From Spirosoma utsteinense (GTDB lineage: Bacteria > Bacteroidota > Bacteroidia > Cytophagales > Spirosomataceae): a stretch of 64,000 nucleotides of DNA. Location of the stretch: assembly GCF_014282275.1 (NCBI RefSeq), contig NZ_VFIA01000006.1:1-64000 (forward strand), given 5' to 3'. The notes under the pieces were generated by a model. The model saw nothing but the letters and a program-made list of their open reading frames with translations, did no database searches and was not told where the DNA came from. This document shows positions 26,318 through 33,597 of this stretch, one piece after another; position 1 is the stretch's first letter, and each line of letters opens with the position of its first letter. Position numbers and translations under genes: made by a program.

Positions 26318-27457
26318 CTACTGACCACTCTTGAGGATTTCTTCCAGTTTCTGCTCCAGCGCTTCGCCATGCAGGTTCTTGGCAATGATTTTACCTTCCT
26401 TGTCCAGCAAAAATGTAGCAGGAATAGCCTGAACGCCATACTGTTGCGCTGCGGCTGACTGCCAGAATTTCAAGTCAGATACATGTGTCCAGGGGAGGTT
26501 ATCATTACGGATAGCCCGCTGCCACTCGGTCTTGGTCTTGTCCAGAGAAACGCTATAAATGGTAAATCCTTTGTCTTTGTACTTGTTATACATCCTGACA
26601 ACGTTAGGGTTTTCGGCCCGGCAGGGTCCACACCATGATGCCCAGAAGTCGACCAGTACGTACTTGCCCCGTAACGACGACAGGGCAACGGCATTGCCTG
26701 TGGTGTCGCTGAGTGTGATCTCAGGTGCCGCCGAGCCAACCATAACCCCTTTGATACGAGCCACCCGGCCAATCAACGATTTAGCATGTGGGCTGTTTGG
26801 GTTTTCCTTCTCAAACCGTTTGGCCAGTGTTTCGTAGGTGTTGAAATCAGTGTCGATATTGACGAAGTTGAGCGCAAAAAGCGAAACCAGCGAGGTGCCC
26901 ATATCAGGTAGCATAGCTTTTACCTTGTTGACTACTTCCTGCTCCGCTGCGTTGTATTCCTGCTCGATCTGAGCCACACGCTTGTTATCCTTCTTCTCGG
27001 TAGCAGCAGCAACCTGCTTGTTCCAGCCAGCTACGCGGGTTTCCATGTCGGTACGCAGCGCCATCAGCTTGTCGTAATACGCCATGTTTTTAGAGCCCGT
27101 AACCGTACCATTGCCAATTTTTCCGGTTTTTCCGTCCATCCGGTAACCATCGGCGACGACGTTAAGCGTTTCGCCCCCTTCCAGTAAGAGAGCCAGCTTT
27201 TGGCCACCGCCTACGTTCAGCACCAATACTTCACCCCCGTCAACGACCTGGCCTTTCAGCGTAAACGTGTTGGCCGCATCCAGTTTTGTCGAATCGATTT
27301 TGCGGGTAGGCTGCGAGTTGGTTTCCAGGTAGACGAAGCTGCCCGGTGCCGCTTTTTCAATTTTACCCGTCACGGTGAACGGTTTAGTCGTCTGAGCGTC
27401 GACTGCGAGACTGACACTCATCAGGCTGGCTATGCAGAAAAACAGTTTCCTCGTCAT
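26318..27457 (-). CDS. TlpA-like thiol-disulfide oxidoreductase, DUF4369-type N-terminus
   Basis: 379 residues. A signal peptide (to about residue 21, SLAVDAQ) is followed by a beta-rich DUF4369-like domain (about 24-110, FTVTGKIEKAAPGSFVYLE), a helical middle, and a C-terminal AhpC/TSA-thioredoxin domain (about 240-375). The redox motif is Cys276-Gly-Pro-Cys279 in FWASWCGPCRAE. The product should act in the periplasm as a reductant or maturation factor. Its ATG overlaps the gatB stop (ATGA, 4 bases), so it is translated from the gatB transcript, a pairing with no obvious functional logic. The hairpin at 26265-26286 ends the unit. Confidence 0.9.
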   Translation of the reverse strand: MTRKLFFCIASLMSVSLAVDAQTTKPFTVTGKIEKAAPGSFVYLETNSQPTRKIDSTKLDAANTFTLKGQVVDGGEVLVLNVGGGQKLALLLEGGETLNVVADGYRMDGKTGKIGNGTVTGSKNMAYYDKLMALRTDMETRVAGWNKQVAAATEKKDNKRVAQIEQEYNAAEQEVVNKVKAMLPDMGTSLVSLFALNFVNIDTDFNTYETLAKRFEKENPNSPHAKSLIGRVARIKGVMVGSAAPEITLSDTTGNAVALSSLRGKYVLVDFWASWCGPCRAENPNVVRMYNKYKDKGFTIYSVSLDKTKTEWQRAIRNDNLPWTHVSDLKFWQSAAAQQYGVQAIPATFLLDKEGKIIAKNLHGEALEQKLEEILKSGQ

Positions 27458-28974
27458 TTTGTCTCTAATTGCTTTGTTACCAGTTGATTTACTAATTTGG
27501 GATCTGCCGATCCCTGCGATTTTTTCATTACCTCGCCGACAAACATACCCAGCAGGTTTTTTTTGCCTTTGCGGTATTGTTCGACCTTGTCTGGCCAGGC
27601 TGACAATACCTCTTCTACCAACGTCTGGAGAACATCGGTATTGCGGTTCTGGAGCAGTCCGTGCTTCGTTGCCAGATCAACAGGCTCTGCATCGGGCTGA
27701 TTCACCAGTAAAGCGAATACCTGCTGGCCCGCTGTCTGGCTGATCGTGCCGTTGTCAATAGCCGTAATCAAAGCGGCCAGCTGGCCCGCCGTTACCGGAA
27801 ACTGCCGTTCCCGCAGTGTTTTCTCGTTCAGGTGCCCTTTTACCGGCCCCATAATCCAGTTCGAAGCCGCTTTGTAATTAGTCGTGTGCTCACAAACCGA
27901 TTCGTAATAGTCGGCCAGCTCTTTGGCGTCGGTTAGCAAGGCCGCGTCATAGTCGGGCAACCCATACACAGCAACAAATTTCTGATACCGTTCGGCCGGG
28001 AGCATAGGCATCTGGGCCTCAATCTCAGCCAGCCAGGTATCCGAAATGACGACCGGTGCCAGGTCGGGGTCGGGGAAGTACCGATAGTCATTCATCGTCT
28101 CCTTCTCCCGCATAGCCTGACTACGGCCGGTTGTGGCATCGAACGTGCGCGTTTCCTGTATAATTCGCCCGCCCGACGTTGTTAATTCCACCTGCCGGCT
28201 AAATTCACTGTCAACGGCCCGCATTACATTCCGGATCGAGTTCAGATTCTTTACTTCAACCTTCGTGCCTAACTGTGTAGCGCCCCTGGGTCGGATAGAA
28301 ACATTGACGTCGCAGCGCAGGGAACCTTCCTCCATATTTCCATCGCAAATACCCAGATAACGGACCATCCGCCGAACTTCGGTCAGGTATTGGCCGGCTT
28401 CATCAGCTGTACGAAGGCAGGGCTCCGTCACCATTTCGATCAATGGTGTACCGGCACGGTTATAATCCAGTTGCGTTGTCCAATCGTTGCCATCGTGGAT
28501 CGATTTCCCCGCATCTTCTTCCAGATGGATATGATGCAACTGAATGGTTGTGTGATACGGCTGGCCTGTTTCAGGATCTTTGGCTGTGATAGCAACGCCC
28601 CCACCTACGCAGATAGGACCCTTGTCCTGCGAAAGCTGATAGCCTTTTGGCAAGTCGGGATAAAAATAATTTTTACGGGCAAATATATTGTGACGGGTGA
28701 TGGTACTGTTGCAGGCCAATCCCATCCGGACCGCAAATTCAACAGCTTTGCGGTTTAGTTTGGGTAAGGTACCGGGATGGCCTAATGTAATGACACTGAT
28801 ATTGGTGTTTGGATCAGCACCAAAGGCATTGGCATCACCCGCAAAAATTTTACTGTTCGTCAGGAGTTGACAGTGAACTTCAAGGCCAATTACGGCTTCA
28901 TAAAGGGCTGGACCACCGGTACTCGGCTGTAGTTCAGGCTGTGCGTCAGGCAAAGAAATAAATTCAGCTGTCAT
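27454..28974 (-). CDS. gatB: Aspartyl/glutamyl-tRNA amidotransferase subunit B
   Basis: 506 residues from MTAEFISLPDAQPELQ; an in-frame Met nine codons upstream is less likely. GatB motifs are visible: YEAVIGLEVHCQL near the start, then PDLPKGYQLSQ, the CDGNMEEGSLRCDVNVS block, and EMVTEP. The C-terminal YqeY-like tail domain ends DPKLVNQLVTKQLETK. With GatA and GatC it converts misacylated Glu-tRNA(Gln) or Asp-tRNA(Asn) by amidation. gatA and gatC are not in this window. The stop codon overlaps the following thioredoxin gene. Confidence 0.96.
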   Translation of the reverse strand: MTAEFISLPDAQPELQPSTGGPALYEAVIGLEVHCQLLTNSKIFAGDANAFGADPNTNISVITLGHPGTLPKLNRKAVEFAVRMGLACNSTITRHNIFARKNYFYPDLPKGYQLSQDKGPICVGGGVAITAKDPETGQPYHTTIQLHHIHLEEDAGKSIHDGNDWTTQLDYNRAGTPLIEMVTEPCLRTADEAGQYLTEVRRMVRYLGICDGNMEEGSLRCDVNVSIRPRGATQLGTKVEVKNLNSIRNVMRAVDSEFSRQVELTTSGGRIIQETRTFDATTGRSQAMREKETMNDYRYFPDPDLAPVVISDTWLAEIEAQMPMLPAERYQKFVAVYGLPDYDAALLTDAKELADYYESVCEHTTNYKAASNWIMGPVKGHLNEKTLRERQFPVTAGQLAALITAIDNGTISQTAGQQVFALLVNQPDAEPVDLATKHGLLQNRNTDVLQTLVEEVLSAWPDKVEQYRKGKKNLLGMFVGEVMKKSQGSADPKLVNQLVTKQLETK

Positions 28975-29072
28975 TGGCAAAAACGGACTTGTTCCCCACA
29001 AAGATAAGCAAAACAGGGGGAGGCTACCAGTTCATAGAAAGACCGGGCCGTTACGGACTGAGCCGATACGTA

Positions 29073-29909
29073 TTATAATACGTTGAGCCGGTATTTCAGG
29101 TAGGTCTGTGCTAACAACGCAAATTTTTGCGGATTGGGTACGCGGATACGCTCGCTCTGAATTTGCGAAGCCGGCAACTGTTTGATCTTATTAAACAGCG
29201 TTTGATAATAGGTATACGCTAAATAGACGCCCATCCGGGCACCCCGGGGCAAATTCATAATGCCAATATAAGCCTCGTCGAAATCGCGCTGTATGTCACT
29301 TTCGATAAGTCGTTTGGCATCGCGCCCGAAGTCGTTGAAATCGACACCGGGAAAGTAAGTTCGACCCCGGTCCATGAAGTCGCTTTTCAGATCCCGTAAA
29401 AAGTTTACCTTCTGAAAAGCTGCACCAAGTTTACGGGCTGGCTCACGCAGCCGGTCGAAATCAGTGCAATCGCCTTCGCAGAATACCCGCAAACACATAA
29501 GACCAACGACTTCTGCTGATCCATAGATGTATTCGTTGTAACCGTTGGCATCATAATCCTGATTGTAAAGATCCATCTCCATACTTTTCAGGAAAGCGTC
29601 GATCAGGGCTGGCTCGATATTGTACTGCCGGACAACGAGTTGAAAAGACTGCAACACCGGATTTAAACTGATACCTTCTTCAATAGCCTGATAGGTGTCA
29701 TGTTTGAAACGGGCCAGTAATGTTTTTTTGTCAAAATCGTGAAACGTATCGACAATTTCGTCGGCATACCGAACGAACCCATAGATGGCATAGATGGGCA
29801 GGTGAAATTTACGGTCAAGTGTTTTGATGCCTAATGTGAACGACGTACTGTAATTTTCAGTGATCAACTTACTACATTCCAGTGCGGTTTTATTGAACAA
29901 CGCCATCAT
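29073..29909 (-). CDS. crtB: Phytoene synthase
   Basis: 278 residues from MMALFNKTALECSKL; the open frame extends 25 codons upstream without family residues. A purine-rich AAAGGAG-like site is not obvious, so the first of the two adjacent ATGs was taken. Two Asp-rich prenyl-diphosphate motifs are present: DEIVDTFHD (about 56-64) and DFMDRGRTYFPGVD (about 187-200), with the squalene/phytoene synthase signature between. The enzyme joins two geranylgeranyl-diphosphate molecules into phytoene. It lies downstream of crtI on the same strand, 150 bases apart. No cyclase, hydroxylase or ketolase gene is nearby. Confidence 0.94.
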   Translation of the reverse strand: MMALFNKTALECSKLITENYSTSFTLGIKTLDRKFHLPIYAIYGFVRYADEIVDTFHDFDKKTLLARFKHDTYQAIEEGISLNPVLQSFQLVVRQYNIEPALIDAFLKSMEMDLYNQDYDANGYNEYIYGSAEVVGLMCLRVFCEGDCTDFDRLREPARKLGAAFQKVNFLRDLKSDFMDRGRTYFPGVDFNDFGRDAKRLIESDIQRDFDEAYIGIMNLPRGARMGVYLAYTYYQTLFNKIKQLPASQIQSERIRVPNPQKFALLAQTYLKYRLNVL

Positions 29910-30059
29910 AAGAGAAAAGGAGCTAGACAACGGCGATTGGTAAGATGAAAGGACTATGCTACTGACCAACAGAATGTTCTGCAACCGTCACTGGTCAATA
30001 TCATGTATTCCTAACCTTAACGATCAGCGTCTGAAGTCAGAAGGGTAAAGGTTTGTAAG

Positions 30060-31532
30060 TTATATAAATTCTTTGGCAACCTCATCAGCAACGACCAGCC
30101 CGGATATGAGCGAAGGAGGCACCCCTGGTCCTGGGACTGTCAGTTGACCCGTGTAGAACAGATTGTTTACCCGTTTGTTCTTAAGCGAAGGCTTAAGAAT
30201 TGCAGTCTGTTTCAAGGTATTGGCCAGCCCATAAGCGTTGCCCTTGAACGCGTTATAATCGCTTTTGAAGTCACTGTGAGCGTAGCTGCGTTTATAGACA
30301 ATATGATCCCGGATGTTTTCGCCTACATAGGCTTCAAGCCGGGTCATGATTATGTCAAAATAACGCTCGCGGGTTGCTTCGTCGTCGGTTAGGTCAGGAG
30401 CGACGGGAACCAGGAGGAATAAATTCTCGCAGCCTTCAGGGGCTACACTCGGATCGGTCTTCGACGGTGCCGATGCATAGAAGAGGGGCTTTGCGGGCCA
30501 GCGTGGCGTTTCGTAAATCTCCTGCGCATGCACCTTGAAATCCTCGTCGAAAAATAGATTGTGGTGTTGGAGTCGGGGAATACGCTTGTCGACGCCAAGA
30601 TAGAACAACAGCGACGAGGGAGCCATCACCCGCGTGTTCCAGTAGGTATCGGTATAATTTCTGTTTTCGGGAGCTACCAGTTTTGTTTCAACATGGTTGT
30701 AGTCGGCTCCGGCAACGACAACCTCTGTTTCAAATATTCCCTGGTCTGTGACAATCTGCGTTGCTTTCCCATGGCGTACATCTATTTTCTGTACCACCTG
30801 ATTAAACAGGATCTTAACGCCTTTCTCTTCGGCCAGCGTCACCATCGCCCGTACGATTTCGTGCATACCACCCATAGGGTACCACGTTCCCAAAGCCATC
30901 TCAGCATAATTCATAAGGCTGTACATGGCAGGTGTGTTTTCTGGCGTTGCGCCCAGAAACAGCACCGGAAATTCGATAATCTCAAGCAGGCGGGGGTGTT
31001 TGAAGAATTTGCGGGCATGGCTCGCAAACGATTGGAAAACGTCGAGCCGGGTAACGTCATAGAGCAACTTAAGACTCAGAAACTCGCTGACAGAGCGGCT
31101 GGGCTTCCAAACGAACTTGTTCATGCCGACATCATACTTGTACGACGCTTGCTGGAGAAACTCTTTCAGCTTAGGGCCACTACCTGGCTCAATCGACTCG
31201 AAAAGGGTTTCCAATTGTTCGAGCCCGGCCGGCAGATCGACAACTTCATCAGGGCTGAACACAACACTATAGGAAGGGTCGAGTCGAACAAGATTGTAAT
31301 AGTCGGAGGTTTTTTTGCCGAAGCGGGCGAAGTAATTGTCGAATACATCGGGCATCCAATACCAGCTTGGGCCCATATCGAAGGTGAAACCTTCAGCGCT
31401 GAAAACGCGCGCACGGCCACCGGGCGTGGCATTTTTTTCAAGAATTGTAACGTCGTAGCCTTTATCGGCCAGACTGGTAGCAGCGGCCAAACCGGCAAAT
31501 CCGGCACCGATAACAAGAACACGTTGGGGCAT
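30060..31532 (-). CDS. crtI: Phytoene desaturase
   Basis: 490 residues. The N-terminal FAD-binding motif is VIGAGFAGLAAATSL (7-21), followed by the second glycine-rich LEKNATPGGRAR segment. The C-terminal signature TGQLTVPGPGVPPSLISG lies just before the end, as in bacterial CrtI. The enzyme introduces double bonds into phytoene to give lycopene or a related polyene. It is the first crt gene after the sigma factor gene, and a hairpin terminator at 31589-31617 separates them, so it probably has its own promoter in the 31533-31588 spacer. Confidence 0.95.
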   Translation of the reverse strand: MPQRVLVIGAGFAGLAAATSLADKGYDVTILEKNATPGGRARVFSAEGFTFDMGPSWYWMPDVFDNYFARFGKKTSDYYNLVRLDPSYSVVFSPDEVVDLPAGLEQLETLFESIEPGSGPKLKEFLQQASYKYDVGMNKFVWKPSRSVSEFLSLKLLYDVTRLDVFQSFASHARKFFKHPRLLEIIEFPVLFLGATPENTPAMYSLMNYAEMALGTWYPMGGMHEIVRAMVTLAEEKGVKILFNQVVQKIDVRHGKATQIVTDQGIFETEVVVAGADYNHVETKLVAPENRNYTDTYWNTRVMAPSSLLFYLGVDKRIPRLQHHNLFFDEDFKVHAQEIYETPRWPAKPLFYASAPSKTDPSVAPEGCENLFLLVPVAPDLTDDEATRERYFDIIMTRLEAYVGENIRDHIVYKRSYAHSDFKSDYNAFKGNAYGLANTLKQTAILKPSLKNKRVNNLFYTGQLTVPGPGVPPSLISGLVVADEVAKEFI

Positions 31533-31588
31533 TTGTCAAGAAGAAGTTAGCAGTAGGTAATCATTATGGCTAACTACCTGTAACAAAA

Positions 31589-31617
31589 AAAAGTTGGACG
31601 GAATCCATCCAACTTTT
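31589..31617 (-). terminator. Terminator after the sigma factor gene
   Basis: A 13-bp stem (31589-31601 with 31605-31617, one G-T pair) around a 3-base loop. On the minus strand it runs into T8, a strong intrinsic terminator. Confidence 0.85.
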
Positions 31618-31691
31618 CGAACCTTCCTCTTTTTTAACCAAAAACTACTCAATCAATTTTTGAGACGACTAGTCATCTCAAAAGTATCGTA

Positions 31692-32207
31692 TTATGCATT
31701 ATAATGTGCATACACTTTCAATTGATCTTTTAGCTCTTTGCGGGCAATGTGAATGCGGTTTTTCACAGTACCGATGGGGATATCCAGCTTGGCTGCAATC
31801 TCGTGGTATTTGAAACCGCGGAAGTGCATCATGAAGGGCGTCCGGTAAGTATCATCCAGTCCGTTTACAGCCCGGTTGATGTCATCCTGTGCGAACGACG
31901 AGTAGGCCATGTTATCGGTACTGCTCTCCATTGAGTTAATATAATGGAGGTTATCTGTTGTGTCAATGAAAGTATTTTTACGCACCATACGCTGATAATT
32001 GGTGATAAACGTATTTTTCATAATAGTATACAACCATGCCTTCAAGTTCGTACCATCCGTGTACTTATCGCGGTTAGTGAACGCCTTCAGCAAGGTATCT
32101 TGTAACAGGTCATTAGCATCTTCGACATCTTTTGTTAGCCGGAGAGCGAATGGACGCAACGACTTGGACACTTTTCCGATATGATTGGTGAATTCGATTG
32201 CGGTCAT
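31692..32207 (-). CDS. ECF-type RNA polymerase sigma factor
   Basis: 171 residues. Region 2 spans about 10-85 (DVEDANDLLQDTLLKAF, then LKAWLYTIMKNTFITNYQR) and region 4 about 110-165 (YRTPFMMHFRGFKYHEIAAKLDIPIGTVKNRIHIARKEL, a clear helix-turn-helix). No anti-sigma factor gene is adjacent. It lies directly upstream of crtI and crtB on the same strand, a neighbourhood suggesting control of carotenoid genes, for instance in response to light or oxidative stress; this is inference. Its upstream region carries a cluster of TGTGGA repeats and a palindrome. Confidence 0.93.
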   Translation of the reverse strand: MTAIEFTNHIGKVSKSLRPFALRLTKDVEDANDLLQDTLLKAFTNRDKYTDGTNLKAWLYTIMKNTFITNYQRMVRKNTFIDTTDNLHYINSMESSTDNMAYSSFAQDDINRAVNGLDDTYRTPFMMHFRGFKYHEIAAKLDIPIGTVKNRIHIARKELKDQLKVYAHYNA

Positions 32208-32372
32208 GGCTGTTTAAGTTTTTCTCTGTTGAACCAATTTACGTATCCAATAGGCAAAAAACTAACCAGCCTTTGCGGTCCCAAACCGCTCCTGTTGATT
32301 TTAGCAATAAACTGCTGTAAAACAGGATATTAGGCTTTATAAAAAAAAATGTCTGCCTGTAGTAGCGCTTTG

Positions 32373-32460
32373 TTCCACAGTGTGGAGTGTGGAAGATCTC
32401 CCCCATTGTGTGGAAAATGCGGTGTGGAATTTGTTTAACGTAGTTGGATTTCCGTTAAAC
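32373..32460. promoter_or_regulatory. TGTGGA repeat cluster and palindrome upstream of the sigma factor
   Basis: The 314-base gap 32208-32521 has no supported gene. It contains five copies of TGTGGA(A) in 57 bases: one reverse (TTCCACA at 32373-32379) and four forward at 32381, 32388, 32409 and 32423, the first pair forming the palindrome TCCACA-G-TGTGGA. Next comes a perfect 8-bp inverted repeat, GTTTAACG (32433-32440) with CGTTAAAC (32453-32460). The site is 166-253 bases upstream of the sigma factor start. It could be a regulator-binding region. It does not match the DnaA box TTATCCACA. Confidence 0.5.
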
Positions 32461-32521
32461 AAGATGGGAATAGTTATGTAACGATATGGGCACATACCGT
32501 TGTGGCCTTGTCCCTTTTTCC

Positions 32522-33490
32522 TCAAACCAAACCTTCTCTTAGTAGATCGTGAAGGTGGATGAAGCCTTTCACGTAGCCCTCATCTGCAACAACGAGTTGA
32601 GTGATATTGCGTTCCTGCATGATCTGTAGGGCTAAAACGGCATATTCATCGGGTGAAACGCACACCGGCGAGGTAGTCATTACATCTCGGGCCTTGAGCT
32701 GTAAAAACGAGTCATACCGATAAGCCATTCGCCGGATGTCTCCATCTGTAACGATACCTGCCAGTTGGCCAGCTTCGTCTACCACAGCGGTTGCACCAAG
32801 CCGATTAGCTGAAATCTCGAAAATAACGTCCCGCACCATCATATCGGGTGATACCTGTGGGCACGGATTGTGGGGAAATATGTCGGCAACTTTCAGGTAA
32901 AGTTTTTTACCTAAGGCTCCACCAGGGTGGTAACGGGCGAAGTCGTTACGGGTGAAACCCCGAGCCACCAAAAGACTCACCGCCAGCGCATCACCGAGGG
33001 CCACTGCCACTGTCGTGCTGGTAGTAGGAGCCAGATTCATAGGATCGGCTTCGCGTTCAGCATAAGCGTGGAGAATATGATCGGCATGCTGAGCCAGGTA
33101 GGAATGGCGGTCACAGACCAGAGCGATCAGCCGGACACCTGTGCGCTTCAGTAAGGGCACCAGTACCTTCACTTCAGGCGTATTGCCACTTTTAGAAATC
33201 ACCATAACCACATCATTGGTCTGGATCATTCCTAAATCGCCATGAATGGCATCGGCAGCATGCATAAACAAAGCGGGTGTACCAGTCGAGTTCATCGTCG
33301 CTACTATCTTCTGGCCAACCAGCGCGCTTTTCCCCACACCTGTTACGACGAGCCGCCCGGATGAGTTCAATACGGTTTCTACGGTAGCATCATATTGCGC
33401 ATCGAGCAGGTCCACAATTTGGCGAATGGCTTCGGCTTCGGCTGTCAGGACCGACCGGGCGATGCTTTGATGATTTTTTGATAGTTTCAA
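32522..33490 (-). CDS. kdsD: KpsF/GutQ-family sugar-phosphate isomerase (KdsD-type)
   Basis: 322 residues. An SIS domain (about 35-190) carries MISKSGNTPEVKVLVPLLK and the tail AEREADPMNLAPTTSTT, typical of arabinose-5-phosphate isomerases. Two CBS domains follow (about 205-320), with VTDGDIRRM in the first. The enzyme interconverts ribulose-5-phosphate and arabinose-5-phosphate, the first step towards KDO for lipopolysaccharide. Other Kds genes are not adjacent. It is transcribed divergently from recQ, with a TATCTTTG element upstream. Confidence 0.93.
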   Translation of the reverse strand: MKLSKNHQSIARSVLTAEAEAIRQIVDLLDAQYDATVETVLNSSGRLVVTGVGKSALVGQKIVATMNSTGTPALFMHAADAIHGDLGMIQTNDVVMVISKSGNTPEVKVLVPLLKRTGVRLIALVCDRHSYLAQHADHILHAYAEREADPMNLAPTTSTTVAVALGDALAVSLLVARGFTRNDFARYHPGGALGKKLYLKVADIFPHNPCPQVSPDMMVRDVIFEISANRLGATAVVDEAGQLAGIVTDGDIRRMAYRYDSFLQLKARDVMTTSPVCVSPDEYAVLALQIMQERNITQLVVADEGYVKGFIHLHDLLREGLV

Positions 33491-33545
33491 CGTCAGTTTC
33501 GCGGTGTAGAATGGATTGCAACGTATATTCGCTAACTTTATATAG

Positions 33546-33553
33546 CAAAGATA
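33546..33553 (-). promoter_or_regulatory. Putative -7 element for kdsD
   Basis: TATCTTTG on the minus strand matches TAnnTTTG and lies 55 bases upstream of the kdsD start, in the kdsD/recQ divergent region. A similar TAACTTTTG at 33575-33583 on the plus strand could serve recQ. Confidence 0.45.
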
Positions 33554-33597
33554 CGGTAAGCAAATAGAGTAAAGTAACTTTTGTACGATTTCTAGAA

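Noticed and set aside
30561-31550. Long plus-strand open frame (329 codons) opposite crtI
   Set aside because: crtI on the other strand has unmistakable family motifs over its whole length; the antisense product has no recognisable domain.
32373-32429. Chromosome origin with DnaA boxes
   Set aside because: The repeats read TGTGGA(A), not TGTGGATAA, and no dnaA, dnaN or AT-rich unwinding region is nearby.
32337-32525. 62-codon minus-strand frame just after kdsD
   Set aside because: It needs a TTG start, lies across the repeat cluster, and its product shows no domain or membrane feature.
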